Origin: Lachnospiraceae bacterium P6B14
GTDB lineage: Bacteria; Bacillota; Clostridia; Lachnospirales; Lachnospiraceae
Length of the DNA: 64,000 nucleotides
NCBI GenBank assembly: GCA_000687695.1
Contig: JHWZ01000004.1
Coordinates: forward strand, 124,001-188,000
Reading direction: 5' to 3'
How positions within the stretch are numbered: the stretch's first letter is position 1; every line of letters starts with the position of its first letter. The notes beneath the pieces were generated by a model, which was not told the origin of the DNA, made no database searches, and worked only from the letters and a program-made list of their open reading frames with translations. Below, piece after piece: positions 36,149-46,096 of the stretch. Made by a program: the position numbers and the translations under genes.

Positions 36149-36724
36149 TTATGAAATTCCATTGGATAATCCGGTCCGCAACATCGAGAAGAACAGCTTT
36201 CTCAGCTCCTCATCCTCCGTAAAACAACCTGTTGTCTTGTATGTCATCGTTTCTGTTCCGGGCTTTTGTACACCGCGCATGGACATGCACATGTGCTCTG
36301 CCTTTGCGACTACTATAACACCCTTTGGCTTTAAGTTTTCCTGTATAGCCTCGGCAATCTGCGTTGTCATCTTTTCCTGTATCTGTGCACGTCTGGCAAA
36401 GACTTCTACGGTACGGGCAAGCTTACTGAGTCCCACTACCTTTCCGTCGGGAACATATCCAATTGAAACAGTTCCGAAGAAGGGCAAAAGATGATGCTCA
36501 CATACCGAATAAAAACGGATGTTTTTTTCTATAACAACATCCCCTGTCTCAGATGTAAATGTACGACTGAGCGGTTCAGCAGCATCCTTAGTGTAACCGC
36601 CGAATATCTCCTCGCACATATTGCTGACTCTAAACGGAGTATCTGTGAGACCTTCTCTGTTTCCGTCCTCACCTATACCCTCGAGAATGAGTCTTACTCC
36701 CTCTTCTATCTTTTGCTTGTCCAT
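36149..36724 (-). CDS. folE: GTP cyclohydrolase I
   Basis: First enzyme of folate synthesis, GTP to dihydroneopterin triphosphate. The 191-residue protein has the zinc site SVCEHHLLPF and MCMSMRG, and the substrate motif GLSKLARTVEVFARR. ATG at 36724 has GGAGG ten bases upstream; the GTG four codons earlier overlaps that site. It is followed directly by the FolB-FolK fusion. Confidence 0.97.
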   Translation of the reverse strand: MDKQKIEEGVRLILEGIGEDGNREGLTDTPFRVSNMCEEIFGGYTKDAAEPLSRTFTSETGDVVIEKNIRFYSVCEHHLLPFFGTVSIGYVPDGKVVGLSKLARTVEVFARRAQIQEKMTTQIAEAIQENLKPKGVIVVAKAEHMCMSMRGVQKPGTETMTYKTTGCFTEDEELRKLFFSMLRTGLSNGIS

Positions 36725-36765
36725 GCAGTCCTCCACGATGAGCTTTTTACATAATTATTCTGTTA

Positions 36766-39459
36766 CTATTTTACAGTTACCTGACAGAACATATACTTAC
36801 CTGAAGCATTGACTACTATCATACTCTTTCCCTTTTTCAGAGCATGAAGCACTCCGTTACTGTCAACTTCGACAACCTTTTCATTCTGAGATATCATAAA
36901 TGAATCCATAAATCCGTAAGTATAACTATTCTTCGGATAATAGTTTATCTTAAGCACCTTATAGGTACCCTTTTTCATGGTTATCTTTTTCTTTGAAAGC
37001 GTTGCATAATGCACCGAATCCAGCTTTTCCCACGGTACAATATGCACCTTACATTTGATCTTGCATTTTTTGTATTTTGCGGTGATGGTAGCTATAGCTT
37101 TCAGTCCGTTCTCATACGCAAGCATGCCATCAGTTACTCTTACTTTTTTGTTACTTGATGACCACTTGATCATATCAGCAGTCACATTCTCAGGATAGCT
37201 TCCGAACAATATGCTATTTCCGTCGCATCCACCCTCAGACGGTATGTACATTTCTTTTTTCAGGAAGAATATCTTCGATCCTCCCTTTACCTTATCCACC
37301 TTTGAAAAGCGAGCGTATGCGGTCGTATTTTTCAGGATGACGACACTTGAAAGATCTGTTTCCTGACCGCCCTCTATCTTCACATACCAACCTCTAAAGG
37401 AATAACCCTTTTTCTTTGGCGCCCTCGGATAATCCTCATCAGTCATATAATCCTGCATCACCTTTACCTTTTTATAAACCTTCTTTCCAACCTTGAAGGT
37501 TACGGTATGGGAAGCCGTATCCATGGATTTGTTGATGTTTGCATCAACCCAGGCAACACGTTCGGAAATCCATCTCTTCAGTCTTGCAACCTCACTATCA
37601 TATGAGATTCCCTCTTCACCGGTATCGCACGAGCTTCCGACAGACATCTCCTCTATTCCCACGGTAGTAGTGACAGCGTAGTTTGCCTTTTGGGACAGAT
37701 ACTGCTGCTTTGACATTTTATCAATAGCTCCGCCATCTTTAACCGAATCAAGCAGTATGGTCTTGAGCTCCTTCCAACGGGCGATAAGCTTGTTTTTAAA
37801 GGTCTTGTCCTGCAGCATGCGATGATACCAAACCTGTCCGCTATGCATGAAGCCTTCTATTTGGTTATTATTAAACTCCGTAGCGCCCCATGCCACATAG
37901 TCAAAATCCCAAAGCGGTCCCCAATAGAGCTTATCGTCGCGTTTTTTATAGAGATATGAGGAGTTCGACATAAATCCATCACCGTTCAGAGAAAACTCCT
38001 GAATCAGATAATAATCTATCGCGGACTTTACATCCATATAATCGGTGTAAGATTTACCGCTCTTATCTTTAAATCCCGAGCCGAATAATGCGTCTTCATA
38101 TGACTGAACATATCCACTTATATAGTCATACTGCGCCTGATTGAAATCAACCTCTGTGAAGTCCGGACTCTCGATGAGCATTGTCTGGCCTTTGCTCGTT
38201 GTGAAGAATCCCTGATTGCCCATATTGCTGTCCATGGACAGCAGATATCCGCCTGTCACCGCGCTTCCGCTCGTTGCCTCAGGCTCCTCCTCGAGATCGT
38301 CAATATCAACTCTCGACTTTCCGACTCTCACATGCTCACACAGATAATAGCTTCCGAGATACTCTCCGTTCATCACGAAGTTTACAAAAATACACTGGGG
38401 CGTGAACTCCATTCCGAGCTGATCACCGAGCCAGTAAGTATATTTGTTTCTGAGCATGGTATAGTCGAAATAATTGGCCAACATTACCCAATGCTTATTT
38501 GCGCCCATACCAAACAGATCGGCCTTTTTATCAAGCTTTATTTTATACGGTTTTTTTCTCGGACCCCAGGTAGAGTTTCCTCTTCCTCTGATATACTCCA
38601 TCTCATATGTTCCCGATGTATCGCCTGCACCATACTCTGAAACATAGCCAGACGGAGACTGGATAGTCACGTTTCCGTAGCACTCGGTCAGATGTCTCTC
38701 GTCGTTATTCATCTCGGCGATGGTGCCCTCTGACTCATCGATATTTACACTGACTGTAGGAATATCAAAAGCCGTAAAAAGCACGGAACGTATGAGCACC
38801 TCCGTCTTTTTCTTTTTCTCGTCGGCTGAAAGTCCCGAATAACTGATCTTCAGTTTTACCTTGTGTTTTCCTGTTATATTTTTCGAAGAAATATCCGCAC
38901 TGTAATTCTTCGAAAAATCCCACTTATCCTTTCCCCTCTGCTTCGGGATGGAGATGCTTCCGACAGGTGATGAATCATTATCCAGATATACACTCACCTT
39001 TGCCGGCTTCTTTCTCTCGGACAGTCCGTTTACAATAACAAAGCCCGGCTTTGCAGCTGAGAAATCGAACTCCTGATCAAAGCTTATCTCACCCTTTTCG
39101 ATAGCGTCGGCAGTAGCTTTTATTCTGATGCCTTCAGCATCACAGTCATCAGTGACCTTGGCATCCGCTACGTCTATCTTCATTTTCTCATACGTGTAGA
39201 TAGTCTCACAGTCACGCTTATCATATGCATCGTATGAGGTCACATTCGGATCGTAATTAGGATCCGGCGCGCAGTTGGATTCGTCCGGTGGACATGTTAC
39301 ACCCGGAGCTATATCCGCAAGCTGAGTTTCAGCGACTTTTTTTACGGCATTTTTATCATTTTTAGCAATCGATACCTGTGGTCCGAAGCCAGCAAAGCAT
39401 GACAGGGTCATAGCCATAACAAGTTTGAGCGCGATAGCTCTTTTTTTATTGTTCTTCAT
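36766..39459 (-). CDS. Secreted CotH-kinase-family protein with InlB-type and Ig-like C-terminal modules
   Basis: 897 residues: signal peptide (about 1-30), a region of unknown fold (about 90-260), a CotH domain (about 270-600; GRGNSTWGPRKKPYKIKL, RNKYTYWLGDQLG, and WDFDYVAWG near its end), an InlB/Listeria-Bacteroides-type repeat (about 655-720, KKKGYSFRGWYV) and a C-terminal Lys-rich Ig-like module. CotH proteins phosphorylate spore-coat or other surface proteins, and related clostridial proteins lie on the cell surface. ATG at 39459 is preferred over an upstream start without a ribosome site. It is out of place between aroF and folE. Confidence 0.88.
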   Translation of the reverse strand: MKNNKKRAIALKLVMAMTLSCFAGFGPQVSIAKNDKNAVKKVAETQLADIAPGVTCPPDESNCAPDPNYDPNVTSYDAYDKRDCETIYTYEKMKIDVADAKVTDDCDAEGIRIKATADAIEKGEISFDQEFDFSAAKPGFVIVNGLSERKKPAKVSVYLDNDSSPVGSISIPKQRGKDKWDFSKNYSADISSKNITGKHKVKLKISYSGLSADEKKKKTEVLIRSVLFTAFDIPTVSVNIDESEGTIAEMNNDERHLTECYGNVTIQSPSGYVSEYGAGDTSGTYEMEYIRGRGNSTWGPRKKPYKIKLDKKADLFGMGANKHWVMLANYFDYTMLRNKYTYWLGDQLGMEFTPQCIFVNFVMNGEYLGSYYLCEHVRVGKSRVDIDDLEEEPEATSGSAVTGGYLLSMDSNMGNQGFFTTSKGQTMLIESPDFTEVDFNQAQYDYISGYVQSYEDALFGSGFKDKSGKSYTDYMDVKSAIDYYLIQEFSLNGDGFMSNSSYLYKKRDDKLYWGPLWDFDYVAWGATEFNNNQIEGFMHSGQVWYHRMLQDKTFKNKLIARWKELKTILLDSVKDGGAIDKMSKQQYLSQKANYAVTTTVGIEEMSVGSSCDTGEEGISYDSEVARLKRWISERVAWVDANINKSMDTASHTVTFKVGKKVYKKVKVMQDYMTDEDYPRAPKKKGYSFRGWYVKIEGGQETDLSSVVILKNTTAYARFSKVDKVKGGSKIFFLKKEMYIPSEGGCDGNSILFGSYPENVTADMIKWSSSNKKVRVTDGMLAYENGLKAIATITAKYKKCKIKCKVHIVPWEKLDSVHYATLSKKKITMKKGTYKVLKINYYPKNSYTYGFMDSFMISQNEKVVEVDSNGVLHALKKGKSMIVVNASGKYMFCQVTVK

Positions 39460-39506
39460 AATCTCGCCCTTCTTTATCTGCCGGTGCAAACAACATCACA
39501 CAAAAA

Positions 39507-40541
39507 CTACAGCAGATCATACAACTCATGAATAAGCTTTTCAGTCTTGTCCCATCCAAGGCATGGATCAGTGATCGACTTTCCATACACACCCTCGCCG
39601 ATCTTTTGCGCTCCGTCTTCAATATAACTCTCTATCATCAAGCCTTTTACGATCTTTTTGATCTCATCCGAATGGTTGCGTGAGTAGATAACATCCTTCG
39701 CAATACGGATCTGCTGCATCGGATCTTTGTCCGAGTTTGAGTGATTCGTATCGATGATGACAGCCGGATTCTCAATCTCTCTCTCCATATAGCTGTCATA
39801 CAGATGGATCAGATCCTCAAAGTGATAGTTAGGAATATTGCGTCCGAACTTGTCAACATATCCTCTGAGGATGGAGTGTACGAGCGGATTACCCGTGGTC
39901 TGAACCTCCCATCCGCGGTATACAAAACGCTGCGGATTCTGAGCCGCAACTATTGAGTTCATCATTACGGAGATATCGCCTCCGGTCGGATTTTTCATTC
40001 CGGCAGGGATACCGAGACCCGATGCTACGAGTCGATGTCCCTGATCCTCTACAGATCTCGCACCGATGGCAACATAAGCCAAAAGATCAGAAAGATATCT
40101 GTGGTTCTCGGGATAAAGCATCTCCTCCGCGCAGGTAAATCCTGTCTCCTCGACAACTCTTGTATGCATCTGTCTGATAGCGATCAGTCCTGCAAGCAGA
40201 TCCTCATCCGCCTCAGGATCCGGCTGATGAAGCATTCCCTTGTATCCGAGTCCCACGGTTCTCGGCTTATTTGTATACACTCTCGGGATGATATAAAGCT
40301 TGTCCGAGACACCGGCATTCACCTTTGCGAGGCGGTTCATATAATCGAGGACAGCTTCCTCATTATCCGCGGAGCACGGACCGATGATGAGCAGGAATCT
40401 GTCATCCTTACTCTCAAAAATACTCTTGATCTCCTCGTCTCTTTTTTCTTTGATCTGTGCTATCTTTTCCGACAGCGGGAACTTCTCTTTGATCTCCTGT
40501 GGCGACGGCATCTGTCGCACGAACTCCATCTGCATTTCCAT
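39507..40541 (-). CDS. aroF: 3-deoxy-7-phosphoheptulonate synthase (class I DAHP synthase)
   Basis: First step of the shikimate pathway. The 344-residue protein matches the class I AroF/G/H family: LLIIGPCSADNEEAV, the metal-binding Cys in GPCS, PRVYTNKPRTVGLGYKG in two parts, and IIDTNHSNSDKDP. Which regulatory type (Phe, Tyr or Trp) cannot be told from the sequence by eye, so the symbol is generic. It is in line with the chorismate mutase at the end of the run. Confidence 0.94.
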   Translation of the reverse strand: MEMQMEFVRQMPSPQEIKEKFPLSEKIAQIKEKRDEEIKSIFESKDDRFLLIIGPCSADNEEAVLDYMNRLAKVNAGVSDKLYIIPRVYTNKPRTVGLGYKGMLHQPDPEADEDLLAGLIAIRQMHTRVVEETGFTCAEEMLYPENHRYLSDLLAYVAIGARSVEDQGHRLVASGLGIPAGMKNPTGGDISVMMNSIVAAQNPQRFVYRGWEVQTTGNPLVHSILRGYVDKFGRNIPNYHFEDLIHLYDSYMEREIENPAVIIDTNHSNSDKDPMQQIRIAKDVIYSRNHSDEIKKIVKGLMIESYIEDGAQKIGEGVYGKSITDPCLGWDKTEKLIHELYDLL

Positions 40542-40589
40542 TTGTTTATCTTCTCTTTCTCCGATGTATCACACCGATTTATTTGATCA

Positions 40590-41972
40590 TTATTCAATAC
40601 TTTTATAAACTGCCTCAGCCATAGACAGGCTTCCGAATATCAACACACACGCGCCGTCTTTTTTTGCTCTCTCCTGTACACTCTTAACACAGGCAGCCAC
40701 ATCATCCCCCATAGCCTCGACAGTGACCCATGGGTTGATCTTTCTGAATGCTTCCTTCAGCTCTTCTGCTTCCACACCGCGCTCTCCGGGCGCCTTTACC
40801 GTAGTCACATCAGTCAGATACGGAAGCACTATTCGGATGATCTCCTCCACGGCTTTATCCTTGAACACACCCATGATACCGTATATCTTTTTACCGGGCA
40901 AAAGCTCCTTCAGACTCTTATTCAGAGCCATGGCTCCGTCCGGGTTGTGAGCACCGTCATATATTGTCAGCGGATCCTTACATATAACATCAAATCTCGC
41001 CGGCCAGACCGCACTCTCAATACCCTTTTTAATAGTATCAGGTTGTATATCAAGTCTCATTGCCGCCTCTATGGCAAGCGCAGCATTTCCTGGCTGATAC
41101 ACACCTAACATACGGGTTTTATAAGTCTCTTTTTTGTAATTAAAAACAGTCTCGTTAAGGTCCATACTTTCTACCGAAAGCGCGTTAGCATCGACCATAA
41201 AAAGTCCTGCTTCCTTGACCGTTACCTCTTCACGTAAAGTTGCTATGATCCTGTCACGTATACGCTGTTTCCTCTTGTCGGCACGCGTGCCTCCACCGGA
41301 CTCCAGCTTGACACCGGGCTGATAAGTAACAGCCTTTCCGCCCTGCTTTATGATCCCGGCCTTCTCCCCGGCGATCATGGATATGGAGCCTCCGAGATAC
41401 TGCATATGATCCATACTGATCGGAGTGATCACGGAAAGCAGAGACTTACTTACAATATTAGTAGCGTCTCCTCTGCCTCCCATTCCCACCTCAACGAGTG
41501 CAACATCCACGCCTTCTTTTTTGAAAGCTAAAAATGCTCCGGCGGTTTTTATTTCATATGCCGAAGGCTTCTCAAACCCTTCATTAACCATTGCTTCTGA
41601 AGCATCGATAGCCTCCGTCATCGACTCCTCATACACTTCATCAGACAGATAAAAACTCTGATACAATTCAGTTGTTTTTCGACTGAAATCAAACGAATTA
41701 TAACTGTCTTTTTTTATGATGAGTATCTCTTCTTTTTCATTGATAACAGCAGGTGAGACGAACCATCCTACCTTATTATAGACGCACGAAAGGATCGACG
41801 AAAGATACGCACCCGTCGATCCCTTTCCGTTTGTTCCGGCGATATGGATGATCTGCAGGCTCTCCTGCGGATCATCCAACCTCCGACACAACTCTTTTAT
41901 TCTGTCCAGCCCCGGGAGGATCCCCTGGGCTGATTCTGTAGCAAGATACTTCTTTATCTCATCTCTGTTCAT
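40590..41972 (-). CDS. folC: Bifunctional folylpolyglutamate / dihydrofolate synthase
   Basis: Adds glutamate to dihydropteroate and folates. The 460-residue protein has the ATP loop GTNGKGST (residues 45-52) and the Mur-ligase-like core (VEVGMGGRGDATNIV, SMDHMQYLG, DGAHNPDG). Continues the folate theme of folE and folBK a few genes downstream. Gap to serA upstream is 25 bp. Confidence 0.96.
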   Translation of the reverse strand: MNRDEIKKYLATESAQGILPGLDRIKELCRRLDDPQESLQIIHIAGTNGKGSTGAYLSSILSCVYNKVGWFVSPAVINEKEEILIIKKDSYNSFDFSRKTTELYQSFYLSDEVYEESMTEAIDASEAMVNEGFEKPSAYEIKTAGAFLAFKKEGVDVALVEVGMGGRGDATNIVSKSLLSVITPISMDHMQYLGGSISMIAGEKAGIIKQGGKAVTYQPGVKLESGGGTRADKRKQRIRDRIIATLREEVTVKEAGLFMVDANALSVESMDLNETVFNYKKETYKTRMLGVYQPGNAALAIEAAMRLDIQPDTIKKGIESAVWPARFDVICKDPLTIYDGAHNPDGAMALNKSLKELLPGKKIYGIMGVFKDKAVEEIIRIVLPYLTDVTTVKAPGERGVEAEELKEAFRKINPWVTVEAMGDDVAACVKSVQERAKKDGACVLIFGSLSMAEAVYKSIE

Positions 41973-41997
41973 AATGGTTATTACACTTGCCTTTTCA

Positions 41998-43164
41998 TTA
42001 CTTTATTGTTCTTACACGAATAACCTCAGGTATAGCTTCGAGATCTTTTACTACCTGCTCCGAAATCGGAGAACATACATCGAGTACCGAGTAAGCAAAA
42101 TTGCCCTTTGATTTATTCCACATGTTCTCGATGTTTACATCATCCTTAGCGAACACATTTGTGAACTGAGTCAGCATTTTCGGAAGATTCTTATGAAGGA
42201 TAGTGATACGTCCCTCTGTCTGGCAGATACCTGCATCTGTATTCGGATAGTTCACTGAGTTTCTGATATTTCCGTTGTCGATAAAGTCTCTGATCTCACG
42301 AGCAGCCATCTTTGCACAGTTATCCTCAGACTCCTGAGTAGATGCTCCGAGATGCGGAGTGACTGTAGTATTCGGAAGGTTTACTGTAGTCGGGTTCGGG
42401 AAGTCAACGAAGTAGTGACCTACCTTGCCGCTCTCAAGTGCAGCCTTCATATCATCCTCATTTACCAGAGTGTCTCGTGAGAGATTCAGAATAACAACTC
42501 CGTCCTTCATCTTGTCAAATGCTTCCTTATTGAGCATGCCCTTGGTAGCGTCAAGGAGAGGCACATGGATAGTGATATAATCACAGATCTCATAGAGCTC
42601 TTCGTTTGACTTAACCATAGTCACGTCTCTGGTCATGTTTACGGCGTTCTCTATGGAGATGTAAGGATCACATCCGTATACATCCATACCAAGACGGTTA
42701 GCGGCATTTGCCACGATAACACCGATGGCACCGAGGCCGATGATACCCAGCTTTTTACCCTTGATCTCAGTACCGGCAAACGACTTCTTTGCCTTTTCGG
42801 CAGACTTCGCGATATCCGGATCATCCTTGTTATCCTTGCACCATCTGATACCGCCTGCGATATCACGTGCTGACAGAAGAAGCGCTGCGATCGTCAGTTC
42901 CTTAACTCCATTTGCATTTGCACCCGGAGTATTGAATACTACGATACCCTGCTCAGCGCACTTCTCAAGCGGGATATTGTTTACACCGGCACCTGCACGG
43001 GCCACTGCCAAAAGGCTGTCCGGCAGATCCATATCATGCATAACTGCGGATCTGACCAAAACCGCTGTGGCCTCATCGAGGTTTTCGGTGATCTCATAAT
43101 CATCAGGCAACATCTCCAAACCGCACTCTGCGATCGGATTTAAGCATTTAACTTTAACACTCAT
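41998..43164 (-). CDS. serA: D-3-phosphoglycerate dehydrogenase
   Basis: First step of serine synthesis. The 388-residue protein is the short type: NAD-binding GLGAIG motif (about residues 143-148), catalytic RAGAGVNNI and HLGASTQES regions, and a C-terminal ACT domain (about 320-388) likely to mediate serine feedback. serC is directly upstream, giving two consecutive pathway steps. Confidence 0.95.
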   Translation of the reverse strand: MSVKVKCLNPIAECGLEMLPDDYEITENLDEATAVLVRSAVMHDMDLPDSLLAVARAGAGVNNIPLEKCAEQGIVVFNTPGANANGVKELTIAALLLSARDIAGGIRWCKDNKDDPDIAKSAEKAKKSFAGTEIKGKKLGIIGLGAIGVIVANAANRLGMDVYGCDPYISIENAVNMTRDVTMVKSNEELYEICDYITIHVPLLDATKGMLNKEAFDKMKDGVVILNLSRDTLVNEDDMKAALESGKVGHYFVDFPNPTTVNLPNTTVTPHLGASTQESEDNCAKMAAREIRDFIDNGNIRNSVNYPNTDAGICQTEGRITILHKNLPKMLTQFTNVFAKDDVNIENMWNKSKGNFAYSVLDVCSPISEQVVKDLEAIPEVIRVRTIK

Positions 43165-43202
43165 TTCATATAACCTACTTTCTATAATGTTTTATGATAT
43201 AC

Positions 43203-43227
43203 AGGGGCATGCGGTTCAGCCGCCCCT
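43203..43227 (-). other. Stem-loop between serC and serA
   Basis: AGGGGC/GCCCCT with a 13-base interior, four bases after the serC stop. No T run follows on the minus strand, so it may tune relative expression or mRNA stability rather than terminate. Confidence 0.4.
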
Positions 43228-43230
43228 ATT

Positions 43231-44313
43231 TTACTTGTTGGCTTTCTCAAACTCTGTCATAAACTCTACGAGCTTCTCGACACCCGCCTTCGGCATAGCG
43301 TTGTAGATACTTGCGCGCATACCGCCAACTGAACGATGTCCCTTGAGGTTCTCTAATCCTGCTGCCTTGGACTCTGCAACAAACTTAGCATCAAGCTCAT
43401 CGTTACCGGTGATGAAAGGAACATTCATAAGTGATCTGTCTTCCTTACGAACAGTACCCTTGAACATATCAGACTGGTCGAGGAAGTCATAAAGGATCTT
43501 TGCCTTCTCCTCGTTTCTGGTCTTCATTGCAGCAAGTCCACCGTTAGCCTTCAACCACTTGAATACCTTACCGCAGATGTAGATACCATAGCACGGCGGA
43601 GTATTGAAAAGTGATCCTGCGTCTGCCTGAGTTTTGTACTTCAGCATTGTCGGTACATACTCAGCGAGGTCATCGCGGATAAGATCCTTTCTGATAATAA
43701 CGATCGTCACACCTGCAGGTCCGATGTTCTTCTGAACACCACCGTAGATCACGGCGTACTTGTTTACATCTACAGGCTCCGAAAGGAAGCATGAAGAAAC
43801 ATCAGCTACGAGATCTTTTCCTTTGGTATTTGGCAGATTCCAGAACTTTGTTCCATAAATCGTATTATTCTCACAGATATATACATAGTCTGCATCGTCA
43901 TCGATCGGCAGATCAGAGCAGTCCGGAATGTATGAGAATGTCTCATCCTCTGAGGAAGCAACCTTTACGGCTTTACCGTATTTCTGAGCCTCCTGCCATG
44001 CCTTCTTTGCCCACTGTCCTGTTACGATATAGTCTGCAACTCCGTTTTTCATCAGATTCATCGGAATAGCTGAGAACTGTGTCCAGGCACCTCCCTGTAA
44101 AAAGAGCACCTCGTAATTCTCCGGAATTCCCATCAGCTCACGAAGATCAGCCTCAGCGGTCTTGATGATATCATCGTATACCTTTGAACGATGACTCATC
44201 TCCATAACAGACATACCTGATCCCTGATAATCAAGCATCTCCGCTGCTGCTTCCTTCAGAACCTCCTCCGGCAGTACGGCCGGACCTGCTGAAAAGTTGT
44301 ACACTCTACCCAT
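43231..44313 (-). CDS. serC: Phosphoserine aminotransferase
   Basis: Second step of serine synthesis, also used for vitamin B6. The 360-residue protein begins VYNFSAGPAVLPEEVL, typical of SerC, has the PLP-lysine region YGGVQKNIGPAGV, and ends with GGMRASIYNAMP. Ribosome site AGGTAGG-like precedes the ATG. Confidence 0.97.
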   Translation of the reverse strand: MGRVYNFSAGPAVLPEEVLKEAAAEMLDYQGSGMSVMEMSHRSKVYDDIIKTAEADLRELMGIPENYEVLFLQGGAWTQFSAIPMNLMKNGVADYIVTGQWAKKAWQEAQKYGKAVKVASSEDETFSYIPDCSDLPIDDDADYVYICENNTIYGTKFWNLPNTKGKDLVADVSSCFLSEPVDVNKYAVIYGGVQKNIGPAGVTIVIIRKDLIRDDLAEYVPTMLKYKTQADAGSLFNTPPCYGIYICGKVFKWLKANGGLAAMKTRNEEKAKILYDFLDQSDMFKGTVRKEDRSLMNVPFITGNDELDAKFVAESKAAGLENLKGHRSVGGMRASIYNAMPKAGVEKLVEFMTEFEKANK

Positions 44314-44333
44314 TTTTTCTCTCCTACCTTTCC

Positions 44334-46025
44334 TTATGAGTTTTCTTTTTCTTTATTCAGATCTTTTTCATCGAAAGAGCTGTCGATCGGCTTTCCCGGT
44401 GCGACCATCGGCCACACCTTTTCATCCTGATCTATCAGAACCTCGATCAGTGTCGGTGCCGTGCCATCAGCTGCAAGCCTTATGGCATCGTCAAGCTCTT
44501 CTCTTTTTGTGACGCGGATGGCTCTCGCCCCCATCGCCTCGGCTACCTTGCAGTAGTCGACTTTATCCTCAAGCACTGTCTGGGAATAATGCTTGTTGTA
44601 GAACAGTGTCTGCCACTGTCTGACCATCCCAAGTGCATGATTGTTAAACACAACCTCGATGATCGGAATATCATAACGTGTCGCTGTCGCGATCTCGTTC
44701 ATGTTCATCCTGAAACATCCGTCTCCCGCGAAGTTGACCACTATGTTATCAGGACATCCGACCTTCGCCCCTATCGCGGCTCCGAGTCCGTAACCCATGG
44801 TACCCATACCGCCTGATGTCAGCAGATGACGTGGTTTGCGGTATTTGTAGAACTGCGCTGCCCACATCTGATGCTGTCCGACGTCTGTCGCGATGATCGC
44901 ATCCGATCCAAGTATCTCCGAGAATCTCTCAACCACATACGGTCCCGAGAGTCCCTCGTCAGGATAGGTCATCGGAAGCGCTTCCTTGCGCGCGAACACC
45001 TTATCCATCCATTCTTTATGATACTGATCCTCGAGCTTATCATTCAGCTTCTGCAGTGCGACCTTCAGGTCTCCTATCACTGCATGGTCGACGAGGAGAT
45101 TTTTATCTATCTCAACCTCATCGACATCTATCTGAAGCTTGTCAGCCATCGGTGCAAACTTAGACGCGTCTCCGAGCACCCTGTCTGAGAACCTGGTTCC
45201 GAGCGCGATCAAAAGATCACATTCCGTTACACACAGGTTTGACGTTTTGGTTCCGTGCATTCCGAGCATTCCCGTGTACCTAGGGTCATCTCCGTCAAAT
45301 GCACCCTTGCCCATAAGTGTATCCGTGACAGGTGCGTCGACTTTTTTAACAAACTCGCGAAGCTCTTCATCAGCCTCCGATATTACAGCTCCACCGCCGA
45401 CAAATATCATCGGCTTTTTGGACTTGTGGATCATATCGATCGCTTTGTCTATCGCCTCATCCGTGATACCCACAGACTTTCTTTCAACCTGCTCGGGCTT
45501 CATCGGTGAGAACTCGGCGAGCGCCGCTGTTACATCCTTCGTGATATCTACGAGCACAGGCCCCGGCCTTCCGGTCTTCGCTATCGTAAATGCTCTGCGG
45601 ATACAGTCCGCAAGCTGTGTTACATCCTTTACAATAAAGCTGTGCTTGGTGATCGGCATCGTGATACCCGCTATATCGACCTCCTGGAAGCTGTCCTTCC
45701 CGAGAAGCGACAGCGTCACGTTTGCGGTGATCGCCACCATCGGTACCGAATCCATATAGGCGGTTCCGATTCCCGTTACCAGATTCATCGCTCCGGGTCC
45801 GCTTGTCGCCATACAGACGCCTACCTTTCCCGTCGCTCTCGCATATCCGTCAGCCGCATGCGCCGCTCCCTGTTCGTGGGATGTGAGCACATGTCTTATC
45901 TGCTGCTTGTAACGATACAGCTCATCGTATATATTCAGGATCGCGCCACCGGGATAACCGAACACCGTATCCACGCCCTGCTCTAACAGGCACTCGATGA
46001 CGATCTGAGATCCGTTTAACTGCAT
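44334..46025 (-). CDS. ilvB: Acetolactate synthase large subunit
   Basis: ThDP-dependent first common step of branched-chain amino acid synthesis. The 563-residue protein has the N-terminal catalytic Glu region (TVFGYPGGAILNIYDEL, TSHEQGAAHAADGYAR) and ThDP motif GDGCFRMNMNEIATA. No regulatory small subunit (ilvN/ilvH) lies next to it. The 71 bp upstream gap has a weak stem-loop followed by ATTTTTG (46030-46070), possibly an attenuator. Confidence 0.96.
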   Translation of the reverse strand: MQLNGSQIVIECLLEQGVDTVFGYPGGAILNIYDELYRYKQQIRHVLTSHEQGAAHAADGYARATGKVGVCMATSGPGAMNLVTGIGTAYMDSVPMVAITANVTLSLLGKDSFQEVDIAGITMPITKHSFIVKDVTQLADCIRRAFTIAKTGRPGPVLVDITKDVTAALAEFSPMKPEQVERKSVGITDEAIDKAIDMIHKSKKPMIFVGGGAVISEADEELREFVKKVDAPVTDTLMGKGAFDGDDPRYTGMLGMHGTKTSNLCVTECDLLIALGTRFSDRVLGDASKFAPMADKLQIDVDEVEIDKNLLVDHAVIGDLKVALQKLNDKLEDQYHKEWMDKVFARKEALPMTYPDEGLSGPYVVERFSEILGSDAIIATDVGQHQMWAAQFYKYRKPRHLLTSGGMGTMGYGLGAAIGAKVGCPDNIVVNFAGDGCFRMNMNEIATATRYDIPIIEVVFNNHALGMVRQWQTLFYNKHYSQTVLEDKVDYCKVAEAMGARAIRVTKREELDDAIRLAADGTAPTLIEVLIDQDEKVWPMVAPGKPIDSSFDEKDLNKEKENS

Positions 46026-46096
46026 TATTATTACTCCTTACAAAAATGCCACGACACAAAACCCGTGTCTTCACATTTTTCTGTATTTCTGTTTGA

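Noticed and set aside
46026-46096. T-box or leader peptide attenuator before ilvB
   Set aside because: Only a weak stem is present; no T-box sequence and no branched-chain-rich leader frame.
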